A stretch of 64,000 nucleotides of DNA from Cognatishimia maritima (GCF_900129685.1 NZ_FQWM01000005.1:7501-71500); one strand, 5' to 3'. Positions 1-8,796 are shown, numbered from the stretch's first letter. The notes: generated by a model not told the origin, from the sequence alone. A program made the numbers and translations.

Positions 1-638
1 TACTTCCATGGCACGACCAAACGCAGCGGCGCGCCGTTCTGATTTGGAATCGTCTTGCCATATATCCCGGTCGCCATGAGGGTCAGCGGGTGCATCGCCT
101 CATCGAGGCGCAAACCCTCGACATAGGGCCAATCCAGCGTGCCAAATCTCTGACCGACCATTTCCTCAGGTCGATAGAGCGTTTCAAAGGCCACGTACTT
201 TGCACTCTCCTGAACACCCGCTAGATCAAGCAGGTCTTTCAGCTCAAATCCGTTCCAGGGGATGACCATCGACCAAGCCTCGACACAGCGGAAACGGTAG
301 ATGCGTTCTTCGATTGTCATGGCGGCCATGATCTCATCAAACTTATAATCACCTGGCCGGTCCACCATACCGTCGATGGTCACAGTCCATGGAGAGGTCG
401 TCAGACGGTGCGCGTGCTGCGCCGGATCGCCCTTGCCGGTGCCAAATTCATAGAAGTTGTTGTAGCTGATGATTTCTTCCCAACTGTTGGGCTCAAGCTC
501 AGACGCCTGCGCTTTGCCACCGGCCAATGTCGCCAAACCAAGCCCCGCGGCACCGCCAAGCAGTTGACGCCGGTTAAGGTAGATATCATGCGGTGTCACA
601 TCACTGCGCGTCAGGTTGTTTTTCCAACGGTGGGCCAT
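1..638 (-). CDS. msrP: Protein-methionine-sulfoxide reductase catalytic subunit MsrP (5' part, cut by window edge)
   Basis: This is the molybdopterin-dependent periplasmic subunit of the MsrPQ system, which repairs oxidised methionines in envelope proteins using electrons from the quinone pool through MsrQ. About 212 residues are visible, read right to left. They contain a twin-arginine signal (LNRRQLLGG), as expected for a cofactor-loaded Tat substrate, then the sulfite-oxidase-like fold with FRCVEAWSM, whose cysteine is the expected molybdenum ligand. The start at 636-638 follows AGGAG at a good distance. The 3' end lies outside the window, so the presence of msrQ downstream cannot be checked. 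The gene is divergent from the NYN gene at 934. Confidence 0.93.
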   Translation of the reverse strand, partial: MAHRWKNNLTRSDVTPHDIYLNRRQLLGGAAGLGLATLAGGKAQASELEPNSWEEIISYNNFYEFGTGKGDPAQHAHRLTTSPWTVTIDGMVDRPGDYKFDEIMAAMTIEERIYRFRCVEAWSMVIPWNGFELKDLLDLAGVQESAKYVAFETLYRPEEMVGQRFGTLDWPYVEGLRLDEAMHPLTLMATGIYGKTIPNQNGAPLRLVVPWK

Positions 639-933
639 CACTCACTCCTGTGTCCTTGTGAAAGATGTAGAGCCAGCTCAACAAGATGCCAAACCACATC
701 GCATAACGATCTGGTGGGTAGGTTGAAACAATTTGGAGCTGGCATCCCAAGCCGAGGCACTAATTAGGCTACGTCGCCCCAGATTTTCCTAAAGACAGGC
801 ACGCTTCACTTCCTAAGCTTGGATAAATTGCAATTCTCTCAATCTGGACAACTGAGCGCTTTCGCTTTTCTTTGACCGACGATAGCCATGAAGTTGTTAG
901 CCCAATTATTTTGAACCAATACCGAGGCCTCAT

Positions 934-1686
934 TTGAAACACGAAAATAACAATCTCGCCATTCTCATCGACGCAGACAATGTGACTCCCAAAGTTGCCG
1001 ATGGCTTATTTGCAGAAATTGCAAAATACGGCACAGCCAGTGTGAAGCGGATCTATGGTGACTGGACCAAGCCAGCGCTTAAGGGCTGGAAAGATTGCCT
1101 GCTTGAGCACTCAATTCAGCCGATTCAACAATTCGCGTACACTGTTGGCAAAAACAGCACCGACAGCGCATTGATTATTGATGCGATGGACCTACTCTAT
1201 TCAGCTAGATTCTCAGGGTTTTGCATCGTCTCCAGCGATAGTGATTTTGTTAGGCTAGCAACGCGCATTCGAGAGCAAGGATTAACGGTCTTTGGATTTG
1301 GGGAACGAAAAACACCTCGCCCATTCATAGCAGCCTGCGACAGGTTCGTTTACTTTGACATTCTCAATGGCCAGAGAGTTGCAGACGGTAGCGAAGATAG
1401 CTTGCCTACTGAAGCCAAAGATATCTCGGAAAACTCGGCAAAAAGTGCGCCACCCATTGATGGACGTCTGCGCAAAATGCTGAAGAACGCAATTGAAGCA
1501 ACATCGGAAGACGACGGCACTTCGCAGCTATCAAGAATTGGTTCGCATCTTGCAAAACAATCGCCTGACTTCGATTCCCGAAACTATGGCTACAAACAGC
1601 TTTCGGCGCTTGTCGAGGCATCAGGAATTGCGAACGTCAAACGTGTGGGTAACAATCCCACGCATATTATCGTCAGCCTCAAATAG
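934..1686 (+). CDS. NYN-domain protein with C-terminal LOTUS (OST-HTH) domain
   Basis: A 250-residue cytosolic protein. Residues about 7-150 form a NYN (PIN-like) nuclease domain with the conserved acidic positions: ILIDADN at the N-terminus, DSALIIDAMDLL in the middle, and SSDSDF later. Residues about 178-250 look like an OST-HTH/LOTUS module, which binds RNA in other proteins. The family suggests a metal-dependent RNase or RNA-binding factor; the substrate is unknown. The start codon is TTG at 934, chosen because GAGG at 924-927 lies six bases upstream and no better ATG fits. The base composition looks more AT-rich than the flanking genes, which may indicate transfer. A bidirectional terminator follows. 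Confidence 0.85.
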   Translation: MKHENNNLAILIDADNVTPKVADGLFAEIAKYGTASVKRIYGDWTKPALKGWKDCLLEHSIQPIQQFAYTVGKNSTDSALIIDAMDLLYSARFSGFCIVSSDSDFVRLATRIREQGLTVFGFGERKTPRPFIAACDRFVYFDILNGQRVADGSEDSLPTEAKDISENSAKSAPPIDGRLRKMLKNAIEATSEDDGTSQLSRIGSHLAKQSPDFDSRNYGYKQLSALVEASGIANVKRVGNNPTHIIVSLK

Positions 1687-1727
1687 AACGTTGTTGCAGC
1701 CAGATAAGATACTCGCAGCTTAAATAG

Positions 1728-1762
1728 AAATGGCCGGGTGCAAGCCCGGCCATTTCTGTTTT
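1728..1762. terminator. Bidirectional intrinsic terminator between the NYN gene and clpB
   Basis: Perfect 11-bp arms (AAATGGCCGGG at 1728-1738, CCCGGCCATTT at 1745-1755) are followed on the plus strand by CTGTTTTT. On the minus strand the hairpin is followed by TTTCTATTT. It separates two convergent genes. Confidence 0.85.
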
Positions 1763-1791
1763 TGGATTTGCTGGCAGATGCTCTCAATCGA

Positions 1792-4407
1792 TCAATGCAC
1801 CACCGCATCATCAGGACGTGGCGCGCCAGAGGTGCCCAATCGGTCGCCGATCATCAGGCCACTTTCATTGGCGCTGACCGGAATGACCGACCCGTCGACG
1901 ATATCGCCTGCCAGCAGCATTTCCGCGAGCGGGTTTTGCAGCGCCCGTTGGATCACGCGTTTCAGGGGACGCGCACCAAAGACCGGGTCGTAACCTTCGT
2001 CCGCCAGCCATGTGCGGGCCGCGTCATCCAGAGTGATCTCGATCTTGCGCGCCGCAAGCCGTTTGCGCAGCCGCGCCAGTTGGATATCGACGATCCCGTC
2101 CATGTCTGCGCGGGCCAGCCGGTCAAAGATGATGGTCTCATCCAGACGGTTCAGAAACTCTGGGCGGAAATGCGCCCGGACCGCGTCCATCACATCGCGT
2201 TTTGCCTGCGCGGCATCCGCCCCATCTGGCAACTGGCTAAGCGCCTGCGCACCGAGGTTTGACGTCAGCACGATCAGCGTCTGCTTGAAATCAACCGTGC
2301 GACCTTGGCCGTCCGTCAAAACCCCATCGTCGAGAACCTGCAACAGAACGTTAAAGACATCTGGGTGGGCCTTTTCGACCTCATCAAACAGCACGACCTG
2401 GTAGGGCCGACGCCGCACGGCTTCGGTCAGAACGCCACCTTCGTCATAGCCAACATAGCCCGGAGGCGCGCCTATCAGACGGGCGACCGCGTGTTTCTCC
2501 ATGAACTCCGACATATCAATGCGCACCATGGCGCTGTCGTCATCAAAGAGGAAATCCGCGACGGCCTTGGTCAGTTCGGTTTTACCCACACCGGTTGGGC
2601 CAAGGAACAGGAACGATCCAAGCGGGCGGTTTTCGTCGTTCAGCCCGGCGCGTGCGCGCCGCACAGCATTGGAAACGGCGTTGACCGCCTGCGCCTGACC
2701 GATGACCCGCTTGTGCAGTTGGTCTTCCATGCGCAGCAGCTTTTCGCGCTCGCCTTCCAGCATCTTGGACGTCGGGATACCGGTCCAGCGTTCGACCACT
2801 TGCGCGATCTGCTCTGGGCGCACTGCTTCCTCAACGGTCATGTCGCCTTCGGTATCTTCGGCTGCGGCCAGTTGCTTTTCCAAACCCGGAATGACGCCGT
2901 AGCTCAGCTCCCCTGCTTTTGCGAGGTTGCCTTCGCGTTTCGCGATGTCGAGTTCTGCACGGGCATGATCCAGCCGCTCTTTCAGATCACGTGCCGATGC
3001 CAACTTATCGCGCCCAGCCTGCCACTGCGCTGTCATCTCAGACGACTTGTCCTGCAGGTCAGCAAGGTCTTTCTCGAGCTTCTCAAGGCGATCTTTGGAC
3101 GCCGCATCATCTTCCAGACGCAGCGCTTCAGCCTCGATCTGCAACTGCAGGATCTGGCGATCCAATGCGTCGAGTTCCTCTGGTTTAGAGTCAACCTCCA
3201 TGCGCAGACGGCTAGCGGCTTCATCCATCAAGTCGATGGCTTTGTCCGGCAGGAACCGATCCGTGATATAACGGTGGCTCAGCGTTGCGGCAGACACCAG
3301 CGCCGAATCCGAAATCCGCACCCCGTGGTGCAGTTCGTATTTCTCCTTAATGCCCCGCAGGATCGAGATCGTGTCTTCGACAGTTGGTTCTTCGACCAGC
3401 AAAGGCTGAAACCGACGTGCCAAGGCCGCGTCTTTTTCGACGTGTTTGCGGTACTCATCTAAGGTGGTCGCGCCAACGCAGTGCAACTCGCCACGGGCCA
3501 AAGCAGGCTTGATTAGGTTTGCCGCATCCATTGCGCCGTCTGTCTTGCCCGCGCCGACCAGCGTGTGCATCTCATCAATAAAGAGAATGATGTCGCCCGC
3601 TGCCTCAGTCACTTCGGTCAGGACGGCTTTCAGGCGTTCTTCGAATTCACCGCGGTATTTCGCGCCCGCAATCAGAGCACCCATATCAAGCGCAAGCAAT
3701 TGCTTGTTGCGCAAGGATTCTGGCACGTCGCCATTCACGATCCGCAGAGCCAGACCTTCGGCAATCGCCGTTTTACCAACACCGGGTTCACCGATCAGTA
3801 CCGGGTTGTTCTTGGTCCGGCGTGACAACACCTGCATCGCACGGCGAATTTCATCGTCCCGGCCAATAATCGGGTCGATCTTGCCTTCTCGGGCACGCTC
3901 CGTCAGGTCCTGCGCGTATTTTTTCAGCGCGTCATAGCCTTCCTCGGCAGAGGCTGAATCAGCCGTACGGCCTTTGCGAATGTCATTGATCGCCGAGTTC
4001 AGCGCCTGAGCATTCACAGCCCCTGCTTCCAAAGCCTCTCCGGCTTTGGATTTGACCAATGCCAGCGCCATTAAGATGCGCTCGACAGGCACAAAGCTGT
4101 CGCCCGCTTTCTTGGCGACTTTCTCTGCCTCAGTCAGGACCTTAGCAGTGGCATTGTCCATATAGACCTGCCCCGCGTCGCCTGACACCTGCGGAATTTT
4201 GGACATGGCTGCATCCAGCGCCTCAACCACACGGTTTGGCGCGCCGCCGGCACGTTTGATCAGATCGGACGCCAGCCCCTGATCATCATCCATCAATGCT
4301 TTCAATATGTGTTCGGGCATCACCCGCTGGTGATTTTCCCGCATCGCGATCGTTTGCGCCGCTTGCACGAAGCCACGCGACCGTTCCGTGAACTTATTGA
4401 AGTCCAT
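1792..4407 (-). CDS. clpB: ATP-dependent disaggregase ClpB
   Basis: ClpB is the hexameric AAA+ disaggregase that works with DnaK/DnaJ/GrpE to rescue aggregated proteins after heat stress. The 871-residue product has the full family length. It shows the N-terminal Clp repeat domain (about 1-150), the first AAA module with Walker [11 protein letters not shown], a long coiled-coil M domain (about 400-530, rich in Glu, Lys, Leu and Ala), the second AAA module with [10 protein letters not shown], and the C-terminal D2-small domain. The start at 4405-4407 follows AAGGAG. An upstream heat-shock-like promoter is listed separately. The gene stands alone and ends at the shared terminator. Confidence 0.98.
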   Translation of the reverse strand: MDFNKFTERSRGFVQAAQTIAMRENHQRVMPEHILKALMDDDQGLASDLIKRAGGAPNRVVEALDAAMSKIPQVSGDAGQVYMDNATAKVLTEAEKVAKKAGDSFVPVERILMALALVKSKAGEALEAGAVNAQALNSAINDIRKGRTADSASAEEGYDALKKYAQDLTERAREGKIDPIIGRDDEIRRAMQVLSRRTKNNPVLIGEPGVGKTAIAEGLALRIVNGDVPESLRNKQLLALDMGALIAGAKYRGEFEERLKAVLTEVTEAAGDIILFIDEMHTLVGAGKTDGAMDAANLIKPALARGELHCVGATTLDEYRKHVEKDAALARRFQPLLVEEPTVEDTISILRGIKEKYELHHGVRISDSALVSAATLSHRYITDRFLPDKAIDLMDEAASRLRMEVDSKPEELDALDRQILQLQIEAEALRLEDDAASKDRLEKLEKDLADLQDKSSEMTAQWQAGRDKLASARDLKERLDHARAELDIAKREGNLAKAGELSYGVIPGLEKQLAAAEDTEGDMTVEEAVRPEQIAQVVERWTGIPTSKMLEGEREKLLRMEDQLHKRVIGQAQAVNAVSNAVRRARAGLNDENRPLGSFLFLGPTGVGKTELTKAVADFLFDDDSAMVRIDMSEFMEKHAVARLIGAPPGYVGYDEGGVLTEAVRRRPYQVVLFDEVEKAHPDVFNVLLQVLDDGVLTDGQGRTVDFKQTLIVLTSNLGAQALSQLPDGADAAQAKRDVMDAVRAHFRPEFLNRLDETIIFDRLARADMDGIVDIQLARLRKRLAARKIEITLDDAARTWLADEGYDPVFGARPLKRVIQRALQNPLAEMLLAGDIVDGSVIPVSANESGLMIGDRLGTSGAPRPDDAVVH

Positions 4408-4484
4408 GGTTGCTCTCCTTCTATAAGCGCCCGTTTTAGAATTGGCGCCCGCTTTGCGGCACGCCCCATTGTGGGCCTCAGCAT

Positions 4485-4515
4485 CTATCTGGGCAAGTCC
4501 GGGGCTTGCTTCAAG
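4485..4515 (-). promoter_or_regulatory. Candidate RpoH (heat-shock) promoter of clpB
   Basis: Read leftward there is CTTGAAG (4509-4515), then 15 bases, then CCCAGATAG (4485-4493). The -35 element is a good match to sigma-32 promoters and the -10 element is a partial match. The position about 80-100 bases before the clpB start is sensible. The assignment rests on motif likeness only. Confidence 0.5.
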
Positions 4516-4610
4516 ATTGCGACCTGAAAATCCATCAAATTTTCACGAAAACCCCTTTGTAGACCCTGTCTTAAGTCTTGTTGCGCAGGCTGACTGCGGA
4601 GGTCGATCAG

Positions 4611-4907
4611 ATGGATGTTTTCTATGTTGAAGGGATGAAACAGCAGGTTGGGCGCGATGGGATGGTGCGCGGCACTGTCTGCCTGAATGGACCGATGGGT
4701 CAGCGTGTTCATTTGACCTGTGCAATTCCAAAGCGGCAGCTTGGCCCCAAGTCCAATTGGGCCGCGTCCTTTCTACAAGACGCACGTCGGCAACTTCGGC
4801 GCATGCCGGAGTATCGACAAAGCCGTGCGCCAGTGTGCGTCTCGCAGTTCCCAAAACCGAAACCAACAAAGCAGCGGGTGATCACGCTCCTGGCAAACGT
4901 CACCTGA
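4611..4907 (+). CDS. Conserved small hypothetical protein
   Basis: A 98-residue product that I do not recognise. It has no signal peptide or membrane segment; it is basic, with Arg, Lys, Gln and Pro enriched in the second half, and contains two cysteines. The ATG at 4611 was chosen because GGAGG (4598-4602) lies eight bases upstream; an in-frame TTG at 4578 lacks such a site. It lies between divergently transcribed clpB and pyrF, reading towards pyrF with a 76-base gap, so it may be cotranscribed with pyrF. The clear ribosome-binding site and intact frame support a real gene; no function can be inferred. Confidence 0.6.
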   Translation: MDVFYVEGMKQQVGRDGMVRGTVCLNGPMGQRVHLTCAIPKRQLGPKSNWAASFLQDARRQLRRMPEYRQSRAPVCVSQFPKPKPTKQRVITLLANVT

Positions 4908-4983
4908 AATGCGGGTTGCCAAGCCGGATAAGCCTGCCTAGACAGGCTCAATTTCATTGCCACAGCCTGACCGGAGCATCCCG

Positions 4984-5706
4984 ATGACCAAAGCCGACGA
5001 CCGCCTGATCGTAGCCCTAGACGTGCCCAACGCCCTTGAGGGTCTGAAACTGGCAGAACAGATCGGCGATGCTGTTTCTTTCTATAAGATTGGTCTTGGT
5101 ATGCTGACGGGGGGCGGTCTCGCGCTGGCGAACGAGCTCAAAGACGAGCACGGCAAGAAAATCTTCCTTGATATGAAACTGTTCGACATCGGTGCGACGG
5201 TTGAAAACGCAGTGCGCGGACTGGCGCAATTCAACCTCGATTTCCTGACCGTGCACGGCGACCCCTACGTTGTGAAAGCCGCCAAAGAAGGGGCGGCGGG
5301 CAAAGATATGAAGATTCTAGCGGTCACCATCCTGACCTCTCTGGATCGCGCGGACCTTGACGGCGCTTTGATCAAAGCCGGTGACATCCGCGATCTGGTG
5401 CAAGAACGTGCAGGCAACGCCTTTGCTGCAGGCGCAGATGGTGTGATTGCCAGCCCGCAAGAGGCGGCGCTGATCCGTGCCCTGCCCGAAGCTGAAGGCA
5501 AATTGATCGTCACCCCCGGTGTGCGCCCGACAGGGGCCGACCTTGGCGACCAAAAACGTGTCGCAACCCCAGCCAACGCCGTTGCCGATGGTGCCGACCA
5601 CATCGTCGTCGGCCGCCCCATCTGGCGCGCCACCAACCCGCGCGCAGCGGCCGAGGCAATTGTGCAGGAGCTTAGTTCTGTGCAAGCCCTACGTCCCAAT
5701 CACTAG
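4984..5706 (+). CDS. pyrF: Orotidine 5'-phosphate decarboxylase
   Basis: This enzyme catalyses the last step of de novo UMP synthesis, decarboxylating OMP. The 240-residue TIM barrel shows the N-terminal strand LIVALDVPN, the catalytic Lys/Asp array in FLDMKLFDIGATV, and the phosphate-binding VTPGVRP and VVGRPIW segments. The ATG at 4984 follows GGAG at 4973-4976; an in-frame ATG at 4957 would add nine residues without a better site. A short hairpin (AGCCTG / CAGGCT) lies at about 4930-4949. The convergent Nudix gene ends seven bases after the stop, so little space is left for a terminator. Confidence 0.97.
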   Translation: MTKADDRLIVALDVPNALEGLKLAEQIGDAVSFYKIGLGMLTGGGLALANELKDEHGKKIFLDMKLFDIGATVENAVRGLAQFNLDFLTVHGDPYVVKAAKEGAAGKDMKILAVTILTSLDRADLDGALIKAGDIRDLVQERAGNAFAAGADGVIASPQEAALIRALPEAEGKLIVTPGVRPTGADLGDQKRVATPANAVADGADHIVVGRPIWRATNPRAAAEAIVQELSSVQALRPNH

Positions 5707-5713
5707 GGCGAGG

Positions 5714-6181
5714 CTAAAGCGCCCCAGCACACCCCGCGATCCAATCGGCCAGTCGTTTCTGAAAATGCGGAATGGCTTTGGGATGACAAAGGTACTCGTC
5801 TGCGGTCATCAGTTTGAGGGCCTGCCCTTCGTCGCCAAGTGTCATCCCAGCAGCACGATCTTCCGAAATGCATGCGACAAAGAACCAATTGGTGTGGATG
5901 CCTGTTTGATAGGGACGCCCCCACAGAAGGTCAGCTCGGTCAAGCACGAGCGCGGTTTCCTCTTGGCATTCGCGCGCTGCGCAGTCCCAAGCGCTTTCTT
6001 TCCCTTCTCGCCCGCCGCCCGGCAAATCCCAATGACCGGGGAATGGGATCACCGCCTTGTTGTCGCGCAAAATTGTGACGATGCGGCTCCCGACAAAGAC
6101 CGTCACCTTGGCCCCGTAAAACCGGCTGCGCGTGTCGCTCACAAATGCTAAGTTTGGGGTCTCTGCCATTGCCGGAGTCAT
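5714..6181 (-). CDS. Nudix hydrolase
   Basis: A 155-residue Nudix enzyme, which would cleave a nucleoside diphosphate linked to another group. The Nudix box is clear: GGREGKESAWDCAARECQEE holds the Gly, the first Glu and the REx2EE metal ligands, and Thr replaces the final Gly. LPGGG precedes it. Clustering beside a translesion polymerase would suit a nucleotide-sanitising role, but specificity cannot be read from sequence. The likely start is the ATG at 6179-6181, behind a weak CAGG; an internal ATG at 6167-6169 is possible. The start codon lies two bases from the divergent dinB start. Confidence 0.85.
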   Translation of the reverse strand: MTPAMAETPNLAFVSDTRSRFYGAKVTVFVGSRIVTILRDNKAVIPFPGHWDLPGGGREGKESAWDCAARECQEETALVLDRADLLWGRPYQTGIHTNWFFVACISEDRAAGMTLGDEGQALKLMTADEYLCHPKAIPHFQKRLADWIAGCAGAL

Positions 6182-6183
6182 CG

Positions 6184-7437
6184 ATGCCTGCCCTATGTCG
6201 TCATTGCCTATCTGAAGCCACCGAGGCGCGGCGTTGCCCGTCATGTGGTAGCATGCGGATCGTGCGGCATGACGAACTTTTTGATCTGTCGATTGCCCAC
6301 ATGGATTGTGATGCATTCTACGCCAGCGTCGAAAAGCGCGACAATCCGGAACTGGCGGACAAACCGGTGATTATTGGCGGCGGCAAACGCGGTGTTGTGT
6401 CGACGGCTTGTTATGTCGCCCGCATCCGCGGCGTGCGCTCTGCGATGCCAATGTTTCAAGCGATGAAGCTCTGTCCCGACGCCGTCGTCGTCAAACCGCG
6501 CATGAAGGTCTATGCCGAAGCAAGCCGCCAAATCCGGACTTTGATGGATGAACTCACACCAGCCGTTGAGCCCTTGTCGCTGGACGAAGCCTTCATGGAC
6601 CTGACCGGCACCGCAAAGCTACACGGCGCGCCGCCCGCCGTGATGCTGGCACGATTGGTCAAACGCATGAAAGACGAAGTTGGCGTGACCGGCTCCATCG
6701 GGTTAAGCCACAACAAATTCCTCGCCAAGGTCGCCTCCGACCTCGACAAGCCGCAGGGATTTGCCGTCATTGGCAAGGCCGAAACCGACGGTTTTCTGAG
6801 GGACAAACCCGTGCGCCTGATCTGGGGCGTCGGCCCGGCTGCCCAAGACGGGCTGGAACGCGCGGGCATCCATACCTTCGCTGACCTGCTGCGCTGGGAT
6901 CAGCGCGACCTGACGGATCGCTTTGGCTCTATGGGCTATCGGCTTTGGCATCTGGCGCGCGGGCAGGATCGCCGTAAGATTTCCGCCCGCCAACCGGTCA
7001 AAAGCATCAGTAAAGAAACCACGTTTTTTGAGGATACAAGCAGCATCGATTTGCTTGATGGGCATATCTGGCGGCTGAGTGAACAGGTCGCTGATCGGGC
7101 GAAAGCCAAGGGCAAGGCGGGCCGCGTTGTGACGCTGAAGCTGAAGCGCGCGAATTTTTCCCTGATTTCGCGCCGGATCAGCCTGCGCGACGCCACGCAG
7201 ATGGCGGACACAATTTATCACACCGCACGCGGATTGTTTGACCAAGTTGGCAACCAAGGCCCCTACCGGCTGATCGGCGTGGGCATCTCAGACATCGTGG
7301 AGGAAAGCGCCGCAGACCTAAGCGGCGACCTGCTGGACCCAAAAGCCGCTCAGCGACGCAAAGCGGAACGTGCAACGGACAAAATCCGCGAACGCTTTGG
7401 GTCTGACGCGATTCTAAAGGGACGCGCGATGCGGTGA
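6184..7437 (+). CDS. dinB: DNA polymerase IV with N-terminal zinc ribbon
   Basis: A Y-family translesion DNA polymerase of 417 residues. The catalytic core starts at about residue 33 with AHMDCDAFYASVE and continues with LSLDEAFMD, which together carry the acidic metal ligands; helix-hairpin-helix, thumb and little-finger regions follow. Ahead of the core is a four-cysteine module (C5-x2-C8-x9-C18-x2-C21) of zinc-ribbon type, absent from E. coli DinB. The start at 6184 follows GGAG (6174-6177). No LexA-like GTTC/GAAC direct repeat is evident upstream. The gene stops one base before the stop codon of the convergent amidohydrolase gene. Confidence 0.95.
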   Translation: MPALCRHCLSEATEARRCPSCGSMRIVRHDELFDLSIAHMDCDAFYASVEKRDNPELADKPVIIGGGKRGVVSTACYVARIRGVRSAMPMFQAMKLCPDAVVVKPRMKVYAEASRQIRTLMDELTPAVEPLSLDEAFMDLTGTAKLHGAPPAVMLARLVKRMKDEVGVTGSIGLSHNKFLAKVASDLDKPQGFAVIGKAETDGFLRDKPVRLIWGVGPAAQDGLERAGIHTFADLLRWDQRDLTDRFGSMGYRLWHLARGQDRRKISARQPVKSISKETTFFEDTSSIDLLDGHIWRLSEQVADRAKAKGKAGRVVTLKLKRANFSLISRRISLRDATQMADTIYHTARGLFDQVGNQGPYRLIGVGISDIVEESAADLSGDLLDPKAAQRRKAERATDKIRERFGSDAILKGRAMR

Positions 7438-8298
7438 CTATTCGGCGGCCAACCTCTGGGTTGGACGACCGACCTCGACGATCTGCGAGATCACACCATT
7501 CAACACATCCCTGAACGTATCGAACTGTGCATTCGGCGCGATGCGTCGTTCATCCATATAGAGCGCACGGTCGATCTCAACTTGGATAGCGTGTTGGCGG
7601 CGGGACGGACGCCCGTAATGTTGCGTCACAAAGGCCCCGGCAAAGGGCGCATTGCGTGACACGACGAACCCCGCCGACTCAAACGCCGCTTCGATCATAT
7701 CGACAATGTCACCATCCGCAGAGGCCCCAAACCGGTCACCCAGAACAATTTCAGGACGTTTGCCGGATTTGGTTCGGACATGTTCCAGCGCCTCATGCGG
7801 CATCGAATGGCAATCAACCAGGATTGCGCGGCCAAAGAGGCGGCGCGAGTCATCTAGCAAGGCCTGCAAAGCGTTGTGATAGGGATGCCAATAGGCGTGC
7901 AGCCGACTTTCTGCCTCAGCGACCGAAAGCTTTCCGCGATAAATAGGCCGCGCGTTGGACACCACGCGGGGAATCACACCAAGCCCGGACGCAACGCGCG
8001 GGTTATTCCCCGACCATCTGATACCGGCGATCAGGGCAGGGTCTAGTTCATCCGCGCTGCGGTTGTAGTCAATGAAAGCGCGTGGCGCGCCTGCCTTCAA
8101 AAAGGGCGCGCCAAAGGAGGGAGCGGCATCAAAAAGCCTGTCAACAAAGGCGTCTTCGCTGCTGCGAATGCTGCGCGCGTTTAAAATCGAACGCTGCAAA
8201 AACCAATCAGGATAGTCATTTCCGCTATGGGGAGATGCAAAGACAACCGCTGAGTTTAGCTCGCGTGGTCGATCCAATATATAGGCTTGTGCGGGCAT
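7438..8298 (-). CDS. N-formylglutamate amidohydrolase family protein
   Basis: A 286-residue cytosolic hydrolase of the FGase family, whose founding member (HutG) cleaves N-formylglutamate in histidine breakdown. Family-like elements are ASPHSGNDYPDWF near the N-terminus, FIDYNRSADELDP, LVDCHSMPH with probable metal ligands, and QVEIDRALYMDE. No other hut gene is nearby, so histidine catabolism is not supported by context; a different N-acyl amino acid may be the substrate. The start at 8296-8298 follows AAGGAG; an in-frame ATG nine codons upstream lacks this. The gene ends back to back with dinB. Confidence 0.85.
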   Translation of the reverse strand: MPAQAYILDRPRELNSAVVFASPHSGNDYPDWFLQRSILNARSIRSSEDAFVDRLFDAAPSFGAPFLKAGAPRAFIDYNRSADELDPALIAGIRWSGNNPRVASGLGVIPRVVSNARPIYRGKLSVAEAESRLHAYWHPYHNALQALLDDSRRLFGRAILVDCHSMPHEALEHVRTKSGKRPEIVLGDRFGASADGDIVDMIEAAFESAGFVVSRNAPFAGAFVTQHYGRPSRRQHAIQVEIDRALYMDERRIAPNAQFDTFRDVLNGVISQIVEVGRPTQRLAAE

Positions 8299-8354
8299 CT
8301 GCTCTCCTTGTTCAAAATAAAGCATAGCGCAAAAAAGATATTTGACGAAAGCTC

Positions 8355-8383
8355 TTGATCACCCCTACGACTCCTTTTATAGA
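8355..8383 (+). promoter_or_regulatory. Candidate sigma-70 promoter upstream of tRNA-Val
   Basis: TTGATC (8355-8360), a 17-base spacer and TATAGA (8378-8383) form a good housekeeping promoter. Transcription would start near 8390 and run towards the tRNA, but it would meet a terminator-like hairpin at once (8395-8420). Confidence 0.6.
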
Positions 8384-8394
8384 CGCCTCCACCA

Positions 8395-8420
8395 GCGCGG
8401 ACTTCCGCGCCCTTTTTTCT
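8395..8420 (+). terminator. Terminator-like hairpin between promoter and tRNA-Val
   Basis: GCGCGG (8395-8400), loop ACTT and CCGCGC (8405-8410) are followed by CC and six T residues. No plus-strand gene lies upstream since dinB ended at 7437, so it either attenuates the tRNA transcript or ends a very short RNA. Confidence 0.6.
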
Positions 8421-8448
8421 TGAAGGGCTAGGCTCGCAAAGGTTTCAT

Positions 8449-8523
8449 GGGCGATTAGCTCAGCGGTAGAGCACTTCGTTGACATCGAAGGGGTCACAAG
8501 TTCGATCCTTGTATCGCCCACCA
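8449..8523 (+). tRNA. tRNA-Val (anticodon GAC)
   Basis: A complete 75-base cloverleaf: acceptor GGGCGAT / ATCGCCC, D arm GCTC-AGCGGTA-GAGC, anticodon stem CTTCG / CGAAG with loop TTGACAT (anticodon GAC, reading GUC and GUU), T arm ACAAG-TTCGATC-CTTGT, discriminator A, and an encoded CCA. The L36 gene starts 73 bases downstream and could be read from the same transcript. Confidence 0.97.
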
Positions 8524-8595
8524 TGAATTCATTGCCCCATTCTGGGGTGCCCGATTAACCAGGCGCACGTCGCGCCGCGAAATGAGGAGATTGCC

Positions 8596-8721
8596 ATGAA
8601 GGTAAAGAACTCGCTCCGCTCGCTCAAGCAGCGTCACCGCGACTGCCGTGTTGTGCGCCGTAAGGGCCGCGTTTATGTGATCAACAAAACGCAACGCCGG
8701 TTCAAAGCACGTCAGGGCTAA
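8596..8721 (+). CDS. ykgO: 50S ribosomal protein L36, type B (zinc-free form)
   Basis: A 41-residue, very basic ribosomal protein starting [15 protein letters not shown]36 binds 23S rRNA at the base of the L7/L12 stalk. The zinc-binding form has three cysteines and one histidine; here only one cysteine remains (RDCRVV), so no zinc site can form. The length and the insertion between the RDC and KGRVYV blocks fit the type B family. GAGGAG precedes the ATG and a strong terminator follows. In many rhodobacters this is the only L36 gene. Confidence 0.95.
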   Translation: MKVKNSLRSLKQRHRDCRVVRRKGRVYVINKTQRRFKARQG

Positions 8722-8745
8722 GCCCGACTTATACCGCGAAATTCT

Positions 8746-8780
8746 AAGGCCGCTCGGAAACGAGCGGCCTTTTCTTTTCG
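8746..8780 (+). terminator. Intrinsic terminator after the L36 gene
   Basis: A nine-pair stem (GGCCGCTCG 8748-8756, CGAGCGGCC 8761-8769) with a GAAA tetraloop is followed by TTTTCTTTT. Confidence 0.92.
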
Positions 8781-8796
8781 GCATCCTCTACTCCGC

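Noticed and set aside
2305-3462. A 385-codon open frame antisense to clpB
   Set aside because: It mirrors clpB codon structure, lacks a ribosome-binding site and shows no recognisable domain.
7438-8298. Assignment of the amidohydrolase gene as hutG
   Set aside because: The family matches, but no other histidine-utilisation gene is present, so the specific symbol is not justified.
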